From an uncultured Akkermansia sp. (GTDB lineage Bacteria > Verrucomicrobiota > Verrucomicrobiia > Verrucomicrobiales > Akkermansiaceae): 64,000 nt of DNA. Both the position numbers and the translations under genes were made by a program. Location: contig CASFPZ010000005.1 of assembly GCA_949296365.1 (NCBI GenBank), forward strand, positions 45,739-109,738, given 5' to 3'. The notes under the pieces are model-generated. The model made no database searches. It was not told the origin of the DNA and worked only from the letters and a program-made list of their open reading frames with translations. Shown piece after piece: positions 27,550 through 35,667 of the stretch. Position 1 is the first letter of the stretch; each line of letters opens with the position of its first letter.

Positions 27550-29184
27550 TTAAACGCCATGTATGATACCATTTTCATCTAGGTTAATTTGTGTGGCATT
27601 TGGGACACGAGGAAGGGCTGGCATGCGCATGATTTCTCCGCAAAGGGCAACAAGAAATCCTGCGCCATTAGCAATTTCGAAATCTCTTACCGTGATAGTG
27701 AAGTTCTTGGGCCTTCCCAGCAATTTAGGATTATCAGTGAGGGAATTTTGTGTTTTAGCCATACAAACAGGTTGATTAGCTAAACCACTGGCTTCAAACA
27801 AGGCAAGTTTTTTCTTTGCAGCAGCTGTGTATTCAACACCAGAAGCTCCGTAGATTTTCGTCGCAATCGTCTGGATTTTTTCTTCGACGCTCATATTAAC
27901 ATCGTAAAGTGGTTTGAATTCTGGGCAGGGTTTGTGCGTTGCTGCGATGACTTTTTCAGCAAGTTCTGTCCCTCCGGATCCTCCTTGAGCAAAGATATCA
28001 GCGACAGCGCAATCGACCCCGCGTTGTTGGCAGAAGTCGCGGATGGCTTGCAATTCCTGTTCGTCATCGTCAACAAATTTGTTAATGGCAACAACGATAG
28101 GACGTTGGTAGTTGGAAGCGGCATCTAGGTGAGCGGCTAGGTTTTCTAGGCCGACTTGAATGGCTTTGACATTGGGAATTTTTAGATCAGCCAAAGCAAC
28201 TCCGCCATGCATCTTCAAAGCACGAGCTGTGGCTACAATTACAATGGCATCTGGTGAGAGTTCTGCTTGGCGACACTTAATATCGAGGAATTTTTCAGCT
28301 CCGAGGTCGAAAGCGAAACCAGCTTCTGTAACGGCGTAGTCTCCGTAACGGAGTGCCATGCGCGTTGCGAGAATCGAGTTGCAACCATGTGCAATATTGG
28401 CGAACGGACCGCCGTGAAGGAAACATGGAACCCCTTCGAGCGAACGGACGATATTAGGCATCATGGCATCTTTCAATAAAGCCATAATGGCTCCGGTGAT
28501 ACCCAATTCCTTAGCAAAGACTGGTTGGTTGTCTGAGGTGAAACCGATAACGATGCGGTCGATGCGTTTCCTCATGTCAGCATACGAGGTTGCTAGGCAG
28601 AGGCATGCCATAATTTCGGAAGCAGGCGTAATATCAAATGAAGTTTCGCGTGGAATTCCTTGTTTGTTGAGCCCGACGATAATTGAACGAAGACAGCGGT
28701 CGTTCATATCCATGACGCGTTTCCACGTGACCTTGCGTTCATCAAGATTAATGGTTCTGAAATATAACGCATTGTCAATAACGGCGCTGATCAAATTGTG
28801 AGCTGAAGTGATGGCGTGGAAGTCTCCTGTGAAATGCATATTGATTTCTTCCGTGGGGACAATAATACTTTTACCACCGCCGGTAGCCCCTCCTTTGCGG
28901 CCAAAGACTGGGCCCATGGAAGGTTGCCGCAAAGCTAAGCAAACTTTTTTGCCTAATGCTTGAATACCTTGAGCCAACCCAATGGAGATTGTTGTTTTGC
29001 CTTCTCCTGATGGGGTAGGAGTGATAGCTGAAACTAGGATGAGTTTTCCTTGTTTATGATTTTCTTCAAGAGCTTTTAGGGAGATTTTAGCTTTATTGTG
29101 TCCGATGGGGAGGAGGTAATCTGGATTAGCTCCCAGGCGATCCAAACAGTCAGTAAAAGTGGGTTGATCCATACCATGAAGCAT
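27550..29184 (-). CDS. fhs: Formate-tetrahydrofolate ligase
   Basis: ATP-dependent formation of 10-formyl-THF from formate and THF, feeding one-carbon metabolism and purine synthesis. The 544-residue sequence (family about 550-560) contains the P-loop TPTPSGEGKTTISIGLAQG, LRQPSMGPVFGRKGGATGGG, EEINMHFTGDFHAITSAHNL and the C-terminal FLVALCGEIMRMPALP, all strongly conserved in Fhs. Two starts are possible: ATG 29184 (MLHGMDQ) or ATG 29172 (MDQPTFTDCL). It lies 23 bp downstream of xerD, so the two may be cotranscribed. It is not part of a folD or Wood-Ljungdahl cluster here. Confidence 0.96.
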   Translation of the reverse strand: MLHGMDQPTFTDCLDRLGANPDYLLPIGHNKAKISLKALEENHKQGKLILVSAITPTPSGEGKTTISIGLAQGIQALGKKVCLALRQPSMGPVFGRKGGATGGGKSIIVPTEEINMHFTGDFHAITSAHNLISAVIDNALYFRTINLDERKVTWKRVMDMNDRCLRSIIVGLNKQGIPRETSFDITPASEIMACLCLATSYADMRKRIDRIVIGFTSDNQPVFAKELGITGAIMALLKDAMMPNIVRSLEGVPCFLHGGPFANIAHGCNSILATRMALRYGDYAVTEAGFAFDLGAEKFLDIKCRQAELSPDAIVIVATARALKMHGGVALADLKIPNVKAIQVGLENLAAHLDAASNYQRPIVVAINKFVDDDEQELQAIRDFCQQRGVDCAVADIFAQGGSGGTELAEKVIAATHKPCPEFKPLYDVNMSVEEKIQTIATKIYGASGVEYTAAAKKKLALFEASGLANQPVCMAKTQNSLTDNPKLLGRPKNFTITVRDFEIANGAGFLVALCGEIMRMPALPRVPNATQINLDENGIIHGV

Positions 29185-29207
29185 GGCATATTCTTCTCGG
29201 AAATCAA

Positions 29208-30140
29208 CTATTCATCACGTTTATTTTGCGATGGAGACGGATTGAGGGGAATTTTGTTTCTAGGGTGGAATTGTGAGTGTATGGAACGCAGTGTGTTTTC
29301 GTCGACATGGGTGTAGATTTGTGTGGTTGAAATATCAGCATGACCGAGGAGTTCTTGAATAATTCTCAGGTCTGCCCCGTGATGCAGTAAATGCGTAGCA
29401 AAGGAATGACGCATCAGATGAGGGTAAACTCGGTCGTCGATACCAGCTTGTTGGGCTCGTTCTCGGATAATCTGACGGATGCGTTCACGAGTGAGTTGGG
29501 TTCCTCGTCGAGATAGGAAAATGAAACTGCGCGACCGGGGTTTTACCAGTGTGGGACGCGCTTGACTCAGGTAGAGACTGAGTGCTTCTACAGCTTTGGA
29601 CCCGACAGGTACAAATCGCGTTTTATGCCCTTTACCAGTGACGCGGAGGAATTGTTCTTTTGGGTTGTAATGTTCGATGAGGAGGTTGACAAGTTCACTA
29701 ACTCGGATCCCACATCCATACAGCAGTTCCAAAATAGCTCGGTCGCGGGTTCCTAAAGGCAGGTCGGTACTGGACGTGCTCTCTAATAATTGTTGTACGA
29801 CTTTTTCATCGAGAGTTTCCGGAAGCTGGATATCCAATTTGGGCAATTCGAGAGTGGCTGCTGGATTGATACCGATGAAGTGTCTCCGATGTAACCAATT
29901 GAAGAAAAGCCTGATGTGCATCATTTCGAGCCGACGCGTATTGCGCTTCCTATGTCCATTGTCCATAGAGAGCATGAAATCAATTAGGCTTTTTGACGTC
30001 ATATTGGTAATACTCAAATGATTGTTCTCTAACCACCTTGCCAGGTGGTCGAGACTTTGTAGAATGGAGAGTTGATAAGCTACGCTAAGCCCTCGTTCTG
30101 CTGCAAGAAACATTTGAAACTGGTCAATATACGCTCTCAT
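29208..30140 (-). CDS. Tyrosine recombinase XerD/XerC-like
   Basis: Site-specific recombinase, probably resolving chromosome dimers at dif. The 310-residue protein has an N-terminal SAM-like core-binding domain (residues 1-85) and a C-terminal catalytic domain with all active residues: R146 (GCGIRVSEL), K170, H241-x-x-R244 (HLMRHSFATHLLHHG), H267 (LLGHADISTTQ) and Y276 (IYTHV). The RHSFATHLL...GHADISTTQIYTHV block is the XerC/XerD type rather than a phage or integron integrase. It is preceded by the amidase gene (39 bp) and followed by fhs. No dif-like site was recognised nearby. Confidence 0.92.
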   Translation of the reverse strand: MRAYIDQFQMFLAAERGLSVAYQLSILQSLDHLARWLENNHLSITNMTSKSLIDFMLSMDNGHRKRNTRRLEMMHIRLFFNWLHRRHFIGINPAATLELPKLDIQLPETLDEKVVQQLLESTSSTDLPLGTRDRAILELLYGCGIRVSELVNLLIEHYNPKEQFLRVTGKGHKTRFVPVGSKAVEALSLYLSQARPTLVKPRSRSFIFLSRRGTQLTRERIRQIIRERAQQAGIDDRVYPHLMRHSFATHLLHHGADLRIIQELLGHADISTTQIYTHVDENTLRSIHSQFHPRNKIPLNPSPSQNKRDE

Positions 30141-30179
30141 GGAGATTTTCCCTGGAAAATCACGTGTACACCTTACGCG

Positions 30180-31037
30180 TCAATATCCCCACCGTTGAGT
30201 GATACCATTGTACGTATCGATGCGTCTGTCTCTGAAGAATGGCCAGATACGGCGGTGGTCTTCTAGAGCATTTAAGTCGAGGTCTGCATATAAAATCATT
30301 TCTTGCGAAACAGAGGCACGCGCAATAACTTGACCGTAAAAATCAGAGACGAATGATTGCCCCCAGAATTCAGTATCTTCTTCGCAACCGACTCGGTTAA
30401 TAGCACAGACATAACAACCGTTGGCGACAGCGTGGCCCCGTTGTACTGTTTCCCATGCACAGTGTTGAGGTTCCCCTAAAATTGGCTTTTCATCGGGCAA
30501 CCAACCAATGGCTGTTGGGTAAAACAAGATTTCTGCGCCTTGTAAAGCTGTGAGGCGAGCTGCTTCAGGAAACCACTGATCCCAGCAGATGAGGACTCCG
30601 ATTGTCCCGAATCGGGTTTTGAAGGCTTTGTACCCTAGATCACCAGGAGTAAAGTAGAATTTTTCTTCAAATCCTGGGTCTTGAGGAATGTGCATTTTTC
30701 GGTATTTGCCGAGGAATGTCCCATCGGCGTCAATGACCCATGCCGTGTTATGGTAGAGACCAGTAGCTCGTTTTTCAAAACCAGATGCTACTAAGACAAT
30801 CCCTAATTCTTTGGCAAGCTGACATTGAGCATCAGTTAAATAACCGGGGACTGGCACTGCTGTATTAAACTCCTTGCAGTTTTCTGTCTTGCAAAAATAT
30901 GGAGTGGTGAAGAGTTCTTGTGTGCAGATAATTTGTGCACCGTTGGCAGCAGCTTCGCGAATTGACTGTTCTGTACGGGAGATATTAATGGCTTGCGATG
31001 GATTTGAAGCCATCTGGATCAAGGCTACTTTTGGCAT
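30180..31037 (-). CDS. aguB: N-carbamoylputrescine amidase (nitrilase superfamily)
   Basis: Converts N-carbamoylputrescine to putrescine, CO2 and ammonia in the agmatine route of polyamine synthesis. The 285-residue protein has the nitrilase Glu-Lys-Cys triad at E41 (CTQELFTTPYFC), K114 (KYRKMHIPQDPGF) and C151 (LICWDQWFPEAAR). FEEKFYFTPGD and GWLPDEK are typical of plant- and Pseudomonas-type AguB. No agmatine deiminase (aguA) gene is next to it in this window, so the pathway partner is elsewhere or the substrate differs. It is divergent from a MoxR gene. Confidence 0.9.
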   Translation of the reverse strand: MPKVALIQMASNPSQAINISRTEQSIREAAANGAQIICTQELFTTPYFCKTENCKEFNTAVPVPGYLTDAQCQLAKELGIVLVASGFEKRATGLYHNTAWVIDADGTFLGKYRKMHIPQDPGFEEKFYFTPGDLGYKAFKTRFGTIGVLICWDQWFPEAARLTALQGAEILFYPTAIGWLPDEKPILGEPQHCAWETVQRGHAVANGCYVCAINRVGCEEDTEFWGQSFVSDFYGQVIARASVSQEMILYADLDLNALEDHRRIWPFFRDRRIDTYNGITQRWGY

Positions 31038-31223
31038 GGATCCAGGTTGTATACTGGTTCTCTAGATTTTCCAAGACTGAAACGATTCAGCAACACCAAC
31101 ATATTGTTGAATTGGGCGATTAATAAAAGACAAGTTGCAAAGTATCGTGGCGATATCAAGAGAAATAGTGGGGAGCATAATTTCTTCGTGTCAAAATCCC
31201 ATTGTCGTGATAAATCATCGTGC

Positions 31224-32228
31224 ATGTCTCAGAAATCCCAGTATGTGAATGATGTGGAAGCGGTCGACAAGTTACACATGACATATCAGAGCCTTTGTCA
31301 AGAGATAGGGAAAACGATCGTGGGACAACATCGTGTCCTCGATCTTGTCTTTACTTCTCTATTTGCAGGCGGTCATGTTTTGTTGATGGGAGTACCGGGA
31401 TTGGCGAAGACGCTTTTGGTTCGTTCTCTCTCTAGAGCCTTAGATTTGTCATTTAACCGAATTCAATTCACACCTGATTTGATGCCATCAGACATTACGG
31501 GTACAGACATTATCCAGGAATCTGAAACGGGAGGAAAGAGAGTATTCGAATTTGTTCGTGGTCCTGTGTTTGCGAACATTGTATTGGCCGATGAAATTAA
31601 CCGGGCACCGGCGAAGACTCAGTCTGCCATGTTAGAGGCTATGCAAGAGCATCGAGTTTCAGTGATGGGACGAACTTTTGAGTTACCGCAACCCTTTTTT
31701 GTATTGGCTACGCAAAATCCAATTGAACAGGAAGGCACATACCTATTGCCGGAAGCACAGTTGGATCGATTCATGTTCCTTATTGAAGTTGAATATCCTT
31801 CGTTTAGCGAGGAATTGCGTATTGCTCGTAATACGACTGGTAATGAACATGAATTACCTACCCCGATTTTATCAGGTGAAGATATTTTGACATACCAGCG
31901 ATTGATACGGAGAGTTCCTGTGCCCGATCATTGTTATGAATATGCAGTGAAACTGGCGAGATCTACTCGGCCAAGCCTGGAAGAATGCCCGGAATGGACC
32001 CGAAAGTATGTGTCGTGGGGGGCGGGACCTCGCGCTGTCCAGTATTTAATTTTAGGAGCTCGTGCTCGGGCCGCGTTGCATGGTAGTTATAGTGTGCGAC
32101 AGGAGGATATTGACGCTTTGGTCCATCCAGTTTTGAATCATCGCATAGTGTTGACTTTTACGGCAGAATCTCAAGGGGTTAAATCTACTGAAATTATTGA
32201 ACGACTTATGGAAGAATTAAAAAGATGA
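31224..32228 (+). CDS. MoxR-family AAA+ ATPase (stand-alone pair with DUF58)
   Basis: AAA+ ATPase thought to act as a chaperone with VWA/DUF58 partners. The 334-residue protein shows Walker A GVPGLAKTLLVRSL, the pore-region RGPVFANIVLADEINRAPAKTQSAMLEAMQE with Walker B (VLADE), and sensor/Arg-finger segments LATQNPIEQEGTYLLPEAQLDRF. The frame is open from 31047, but the first 59 codons are not family-like and overlap the divergent promoter region; ATG 31224 gives a normal N-terminus. The stop overlaps the next gene by 4 bp (ATGA), implying translational coupling. It is distinct from the second MoxR at 50.6 kb. Confidence 0.92.
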   Translation: MSQKSQYVNDVEAVDKLHMTYQSLCQEIGKTIVGQHRVLDLVFTSLFAGGHVLLMGVPGLAKTLLVRSLSRALDLSFNRIQFTPDLMPSDITGTDIIQESETGGKRVFEFVRGPVFANIVLADEINRAPAKTQSAMLEAMQEHRVSVMGRTFELPQPFFVLATQNPIEQEGTYLLPEAQLDRFMFLIEVEYPSFSEELRIARNTTGNEHELPTPILSGEDILTYQRLIRRVPVPDHCYEYAVKLARSTRPSLEECPEWTRKYVSWGAGPRAVQYLILGARARAALHGSYSVRQEDIDALVHPVLNHRIVLTFTAESQGVKSTEIIERLMEELKR

Positions 32229-33136
32229 GAAACTATATCGATGAAGACTTCCTGAGAGAGATGTCAGGGGTTTTGATTGCTACTCGGCAACGGTCGATGG
32301 GTATGATATCTGGCATGCATCGGGCTTCAATTCGCGGGGGGGCTATTGAATTCATGGGGTACCGGAAATATGTTTTAGGGGACGATACTCGGCAATTGGA
32401 CTGGAAAGCCTATGCTCGTAGTGATCGTTACTACATTAAGGAGCGCGAAGCTGATACAAATCTAGCGGTGTTGAGTGTTATTGATGTTTCAGGCTCGATG
32501 GGGTTCCATTCAATGTCTGCCCAAGAATCGAAATATGTACGGGCATGTCGCATGGCTATTTCGTTGAGTAGTCTTGTGATTCGCCAAGGTGATTCGGCTG
32601 GGTTATGTTTGGCTGGAGAAGGGGAAGATGGACTCCCATTCAAAATTTACATGAGTCCTGCGCGACGCCCGACGTATTTACATGTCATGGAGGAACAAAT
32701 GGAATTGGTGGAGCCAGCAGGCGCCACTACCGTGACTAAGGCGTTACATATCCTGGCAGAAAAAGTACGTCCAGGGAGTTTAATCATCGTGTTTTCTGAT
32801 TTATATGAAGATAGTGAACAATTCATTTCATCGCTGAAACATGCGGCAGTCAAAAAACTGGATGTGATTGTGATTCACATGATTGACCAGGCAGAATTCC
32901 TGTTGAACGATATTGAAGGGCAGATTCGATTTGTCGATATGGAAACGCAGCAATCAACTATGACTGATGTTCAGTTTATTCGGGAGGAATATCGACGTTT
33001 GATGCAGAAGTTTATAGATGATTGCTCTGCATATTGCCTGTCAAGTGGCATGGGTTATTGCGTTGTATCAGGAGAACAACTCTGGCAAAACGTTCTCACT
33101 GAATTTTTAGCCAGCTATTTCACAAGAAATCCTTGA
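32225..33136 (+). CDS. DUF58 domain protein partner of MoxR
   Basis: A 303-residue protein with the DUF58 hallmark GGAIEFMGYRKYVLGDDTRQLDWKAYARSDRYYIKE followed by a VWA-like fold with a DVSGSMG metal-site (MIDAS) motif. No membrane helix is evident, so it is probably cytosolic or peripheral. Such proteins pair with MoxR ATPases; the target here is unknown because no third gene follows. It overlaps moxR by 4 bp and is followed by the convergent metG and its terminator. It is a paralogue of the DUF58 gene in the Bat operon (49.7 kb). Confidence 0.9.
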   Translation: MRNYIDEDFLREMSGVLIATRQRSMGMISGMHRASIRGGAIEFMGYRKYVLGDDTRQLDWKAYARSDRYYIKEREADTNLAVLSVIDVSGSMGFHSMSAQESKYVRACRMAISLSSLVIRQGDSAGLCLAGEGEDGLPFKIYMSPARRPTYLHVMEEQMELVEPAGATTVTKALHILAEKVRPGSLIIVFSDLYEDSEQFISSLKHAAVKKLDVIVIHMIDQAEFLLNDIEGQIRFVDMETQQSTMTDVQFIREEYRRLMQKFIDDCSAYCLSSGMGYCVVSGEQLWQNVLTEFLASYFTRNP

Positions 33137-33149
33137 TTTTCCTGTAGAG

Positions 33150-33185
33150 AAAAAATCCCCGATTCTCATGCTAAAGAACCGGGGA
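33150..33185 (-). terminator. Terminator of metG (may also serve the convergent DUF58 gene)
   Basis: Arms 33156-33166 and 33175-33185. On the minus strand the stem TCCCCGGTTCT/AGAATCGGGGA forms 11 bp with one G-U pair and is followed by TTTTTT. It lies 68 bp after the metG stop, between two convergent genes. Confidence 0.8.
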
Positions 33186-33252
33186 GAGTATTCCTCAGGA
33201 AGCAACTAGGTTTTTAATCAGTTTCTATTCAGAGTTTAGGATTTGAACAAAT

Positions 33253-34854
33253 TTACTTTTTTTTAGCTGCCTTATTTTGAAGCTTAGCTTTTTCTTCTTT
33301 TGATAAAATGCGGGGGAACACTGGTTCAGGGTCGTTGATCTGATGGCATTTTGGCAGAATACCCCAACTCAAATGATCAGGAACAAGTTTACTGCAAATC
33401 TCTGAAGCATTAAGTTGCCCTAGCATGCGTACGGAGGCTTCTGGAAGTACACAAGAAATCAGGTAAGCTATTTGCGTACAACATTCCAATAGGTGGCGGA
33501 GGACACAGTTGAGTCGGTCTTCCTGAGTGGGATCTTTAGCCAGTTGCCATGGCTGTTGAGATTCAATGTATCCATTACATGCCGAAACTTGACCATTGAG
33601 GATAGCCAAGGCTTCTCCGACCATATTGGCATCCATGTGAGCGGAGAATGTTTGTACCGTCGATTCCATAGATTGACGGAGTTGGGAAGACAAATCATCA
33701 TCATATCCGTTGAGTGGAGTAAGACGAGATTTTTGATAACGGCGAGTCATGTTAATCGATCTATTGCAGAGATTACCAAAATCGTTGGCTAATTCTGTGT
33801 TGTAAAGCATGACAAGCCGATCGACGTCGAAATTGGAGTCTTTGCCTGTTGTAATATCCCGGACAAGGTAATAACGTACAGCATCTTTGCCAAAAGCATC
33901 GAGCAGAGCATTGGGGTCAACAACGTTACCCAATGACTTAGACATCTTTTCTCCATTGATATTCCACCAACCATGTACGAGAAGAGTGGGCATCTGCGTG
34001 TCGGAGAACCCCATGGCATGCAACATTGCAGGCCAATAAATACCGTGGGCTGGGACAAGAATATCTTTGCCAATTACTTCGCAGGAGGCAGGCCATAATT
34101 TGTTGAATTCTGGTAGTGAAGCATCTGTTTCATTCAAATAACCAGCAAAAGAAATATAATTGATTAGAGCGTCAAACCAAACATAGGTTACAAAATCTGG
34201 GTCAAATGGAAATTCAATACCCCATGAAAGGCGAGACTTTGGCCTAGAAATGCATAAATCCCCTTCTGAAGCACGGTCGATAGCATTAAGGATTTCAGCT
34301 TTACGGAAACCGGGGAGAACGAAGGAATCAGAACGATTTGCATAATCTTTTAGCCAGGGTATTTGTTCTGAAAGTTTGAAGTACCAGTTTTCTTCTTCGA
34401 GTTCGACAACTTCCCCCCATTCCGGACCGAATTCTCCTTGCTCATTTCTTTCCTTGTCAGTTAGGAACTGTTCCTGGCGTACTGAATAGAAACCTTTGTA
34501 GGACTTCTTGTAGAGAGCTCCTTTATTGAACAGGTTGAGAAGGATTTTCTGGACGCATGCAATATGACGAGGATCGCTAGTTTCTGCCCAACCATCATAG
34601 GAGATACCCAAGCGATCCCAAAGCTGAAGGAATTTTTGAGTCATTTCTTGGGCATGTTGCTCGGGTGTGATGCCGCGTTTTTCTGCTGTTTGCTGGACTT
34701 TTTGGCCATGTTGGTCAACACCGGTGAGGAAAAAGACCTCTTCACCTTTCAGTCTGTGCCATCGAGCTAAAACATCCGACAATACTTTCTCATAGGCGTG
34801 CCCAATATGGGGCGGCGCATTCGTGTAGTCAATTGCCGTCGTAATGTAATACAT
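33253..34854 (-). CDS. metG: Methionyl-tRNA synthetase (zinc-ligand-poor short form)
   Basis: Charges tRNA(Met). The class I signatures are HIGH at residues 16-19 (NAPPHIGHAYEKV) and KMSKS at 303-307 (GEKMSKSLGNVVDP). The 533-residue protein lacks the C-terminal EMAP dimerisation domain found in longer forms. In the connective-peptide region, where many MetRS have zinc cysteines (YCVxCE-type), this protein reads GFYSVRQEQFLTD, so the zinc knuckle has been lost. The C-terminus is Lys-rich (KAKLQNKAAKKK). It is convergent with the MoxR-DUF58 pair. The region upstream of its start holds an 8-bp inverted repeat and then decayed IS DNA. Confidence 0.95.
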   Translation of the reverse strand: MYYITTAIDYTNAPPHIGHAYEKVLSDVLARWHRLKGEEVFFLTGVDQHGQKVQQTAEKRGITPEQHAQEMTQKFLQLWDRLGISYDGWAETSDPRHIACVQKILLNLFNKGALYKKSYKGFYSVRQEQFLTDKERNEQGEFGPEWGEVVELEEENWYFKLSEQIPWLKDYANRSDSFVLPGFRKAEILNAIDRASEGDLCISRPKSRLSWGIEFPFDPDFVTYVWFDALINYISFAGYLNETDASLPEFNKLWPASCEVIGKDILVPAHGIYWPAMLHAMGFSDTQMPTLLVHGWWNINGEKMSKSLGNVVDPNALLDAFGKDAVRYYLVRDITTGKDSNFDVDRLVMLYNTELANDFGNLCNRSINMTRRYQKSRLTPLNGYDDDLSSQLRQSMESTVQTFSAHMDANMVGEALAILNGQVSACNGYIESQQPWQLAKDPTQEDRLNCVLRHLLECCTQIAYLISCVLPEASVRMLGQLNASEICSKLVPDHLSWGILPKCHQINDPEPVFPRILSKEEKAKLQNKAAKKK

Positions 34855-34910
34855 GAGGGGACTTTAAAGATAGCGTTGGTTCTTTGCAAGAATTTCTCCA
34901 TTTTAAACTT

Positions 34911-34964
34911 TTGGGAGCTTCTAAAAATCCATCCATATTAACTAACAATCCAAAGTGCTCCCAA
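34911..34964 (-). repeat. Inverted repeat upstream of metG
   Basis: TTGGGAGC (34911-34918) and GCTCCCAA (34957-34964) form a perfect 8-bp inverted repeat separated by 38 bp, about 57-110 bp before the metG ATG. It may be a leader hairpin of metG or an end-pair of a small decayed element. The rest of 34861-35086 shows no gene. Confidence 0.35.
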
Positions 34965-35086
34965 GACTAGGGATCAACTGGTTAGCGTTTGGCTGTTATG
35001 TGAACAAAAAATACGTCAGGTGAGCCGATTAGGATCTCCCTTGTCGCGCGAATACATTGCTGCAATTTCTATTTCTTCATGATATA

Positions 35087-35597
35087 CTACTTTTCTCGGG
35101 ATTGATCCTCTCTCTGTGGTTCTTGACTATCTGTACCAGGCGGGCAATGTTGTAGGTCAAATTCGTCATCGCCGCCTCTGCCTGAACTCGAAGCTGTCCT
35201 AGTCCTCTATCCACTCCGATAAACTCGCGAAAGCTCATGCGGCCTTTTATTTGAGCTTCATCTGCTCGTCACTTAAACCGTAAAGGCGTTAGACAAACAG
35301 TACCTTAAACCTCAAAACTGGATCAATTGGGCGGTAGCCTGCTTTGCTTTTGCGTTCTTCTCTTTGGAGACCTCGTTCTAACTCGGGGCGGAACAACTCG
35401 AAATCTACATACTGGGATATGGCCTCTAGAGGATTACCCAATTTTGAGAGAGTCCGAGGTTTCAAATAACCCTGCTCCTTCTTGTTTCAGACGGTATTGC
35501 TGAGCCTTTTCCATTTCTTCCCTCTTCTGGGGGAGAATTTAAGCCTTATTCCATTGACTTGCAATCGATTAATTTGTAGGACCTCCCTCTTATTTGA
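35087..35597 (-). mobile_element. Decayed, internally deleted IS5-family element
   Basis: The reverse strand from ATG 35514-35512 reads MEKAQQYRLKQEGAG and continues in pieces with AISQYVDFELFRPELERGL, then RKSKAGYRPIDPVLRFKVLF and SFREFIGVD, the N-terminal (DUF772-like) part of an IS5-family transposase. It then jumps directly to GLGQLRVQAEAAMTNLTYN and IARLVQIVKNHRERI, which look like its C-terminus; the central DDE region is missing. Frameshifts and TAA stops (CAA to TAA) interrupt it. The element's 5' end (35515-35597) matches the start of the second copy at 63.3 kb. It is non-functional. Confidence 0.75.
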
Positions 35598-35618
35598 ATA
35601 GAGTCACGATAATAAGGC

Positions 35619-35646
35619 TTGTCATGGTAAAAGGACTGAATATAAT
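35619..35646 (+). promoter_or_regulatory. Promoter of hom-lysC
   Basis: TTGTCA (35619-35624), 16-bp spacer, perfect TATAAT (35641-35646), 21 bp before the hom ATG. The predicted 5' leader is only about 15 nt and has no Shine-Dalgarno sequence. It lies between the decayed IS element and hom. Confidence 0.65.
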
Positions 35647-35667
35647 TCTCCTCCTATTTTATTCAAC

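Noticed and set aside
35020..35045. Right end of the 35-kb IS5-like element (GGATCTCCC)
   Set aside because: The sequence points the wrong way for a matching terminal repeat, so the true 3' end is unknown.
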